A stretch of 64,000 nt of DNA. Origin: Robbsia sp. KACC 23696. GTDB lineage: Bacteria; Pseudomonadota; Gammaproteobacteria; Burkholderiales; Burkholderiaceae. The stretch lies in the NCBI RefSeq assembly GCF_039852015.1, contig NZ_CP156627.1, forward strand, positions 372,001-436,000. Reading direction: 5' to 3'. Positions 63,504-64,000 of the stretch are shown here, in pieces; the stretch's first letter is position 1; every line of letters starts with the position of its first letter. The notes under the pieces were generated by a model that saw nothing but the letters and a program-made list of their open reading frames with translations, was not told the DNA's origin and made no database searches. A program made the translations under genes and the position numbers.

Positions 63504-64000
63504 ACCCAGCGACCCCGCTTGTCCCCACCCCGCACTGCCCGCATCGCGCCGCGCCGCTGACGATCGCTGTCGCGCTGGCCATGACGATCGGCTCGGTCGC
63601 ACCGGCCTATGCCGCCGACGACGCCGCCAGCGCGACCACGGCTGCCAGCGAAGCGCAAGATGCCAACGCCTCGCCATCGGCGCAGATGCTGCAGAGCGGC
63701 TATACCGGTCCCGTTCGAGGCGCACCGTTCTTCCTGCTCGCCGACAGCGGCTTCACAAGCAGCCAGACGGCGCGGGTGCGCGTGGAAGGCGATCCCGATG
63801 CCTTCGCGGAATATGGCGGCGTCGATATCGTGCTGTACCAGATTCCGCATCCGCTCGATTTCCTGAAAAAGCAGAAAGACCTGCACCGCATTCAGGTAGA
63901 CGGCAATTACAGCGGTGACGGTCTGCAGAACACCGTCAATTTCCTCTGGGACACCTGGTTCAAGAAGTCCCGCATGGTGTTTCAGCAGATCTTCACCGAG
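63500..64000 (+). CDS. yfaS: Alpha-2-macroglobulin YfaS, N-terminal part
   Basis: The frame opens with ATG overlapping the DUF1175 stop and runs off the window, so only 167 residues are seen. A signal peptide ends near AYAADD. The segment from [25 protein letters not shown] on, followed by [27 protein letters not shown] and [16 protein letters not shown], matches the start of E. coli YfaS. Bacterial alpha-2-macroglobulins trap proteases in the periplasm; whether this copy has the thioester Cys-Gln-Gln cannot be seen. Partial at the 3' end. Confidence 0.85.
   Translation, partial: MNPATPLVPTPHCPHRAAPLTIAVALAMTIGSVAPAYAADDAASATTAASEAQDANASPSAQMLQSGYTGPVRGAPFFLLADSGFTSSQTARVRVEGDPDAFAEYGGVDIVLYQIPHPLDFLKKQKDLHRIQVDGNYSGDGLQNTVNFLWDTWFKKSRMVFQQIFTE

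Noticed and set aside
1-64000. tRNA genes, CRISPR arrays and insertion sequences
   Set aside because: No T-loop-containing cloverleaf, no regularly spaced repeat-spacer series and no transposase gene with flanking inverted repeats was seen by eye.

Overview
The window reads as chromosome of a GC-rich Betaproteobacterium, most likely a member of the Burkholderiaceae (Burkholderia sensu lato). The evidence is the density of LysR regulators and MHS/ACS transporters, an OmpC-type porin of the Burkholderia kind, DUF4865- and FtrA-type genes, and three chemoreceptors of one signalling class. No rRNA, tRNA, CRISPR array or intact insertion sequence was recognised by eye. All calls come from reading the sequence; no database search was run.

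Layout. 0-5.1 kb: transketolase with a perfect hairpin terminator, a YeiH-type permease behind a 15-bp-arm palindrome, and the divergent ftrA/rhodanese pair. 5.3-8.5 kb: an islet with a zinc-ribbon/Mrr-like nuclease and a hipBA toxin-antitoxin pair preceded by a cluster of ATAATTCCCAC repeats. 8.5-12.1 kb: LysR, a truncated DUF4865 relic with a 33-residue membrane ORF, a flavin reductase and a chemoreceptor. 12.5-16.6 kb: a sugar-acid module (talarate/galactarate-type dehydratase, LacI regulator, MHS transporter) with two copies of one palindromic operator. 16.8-19.7 kb: CopC, a second MHS transporter, an NTF2-like protein and a 48-residue lipoprotein.

20.2-23.1 kb is visibly more AT-rich and holds two unrecognised proteins. 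One has a papain-like Gln/Cys/His arrangement, and the other is preceded by two tandem perfect stem-loops. 23.1-35.2 kb is catabolic and accessory: a Cache chemoreceptor, an ACS transporter, TetR/amidase, LysR (YeiE-like)/amidohydrolase, a secreted trypsin-like protease, a DUF1090 protein, an SDR and an SHS/AAHS transporter.

35.5-46.8 kb looks like one trans-envelope import module: a large TonB-dependent receptor diverging from exbB-exbD-tonB-oppABCDF across about 980 bp of AT-rich regulatory DNA. 46.8-53.0 kb: a LysR-type regulator with two HTH domains diverges from an amidohydrolase, a 4,5-dihydroxyphthalate-decarboxylase-like protein, a dicarboxylate symporter and a porin, which suggests uptake and breakdown of an aromatic or other organic acid.

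53.0-55.6 kb is a tightly overlapping metallophosphoesterase / GT4 glycosyltransferase / diacylglycerol kinase operon. It resembles the PlcP-Agt lipid-remodelling pair with a diacylglycerol-recycling enzyme added. 55.7-60.9 kb holds a LysR/DMT exporter pair, a CheY-like protein, a third chemoreceptor and a cupin. 61.0-64.0 kb begins a yfa-type operon (DUF2138, DUF1175, alpha-2-macroglobulin) that runs off the window.
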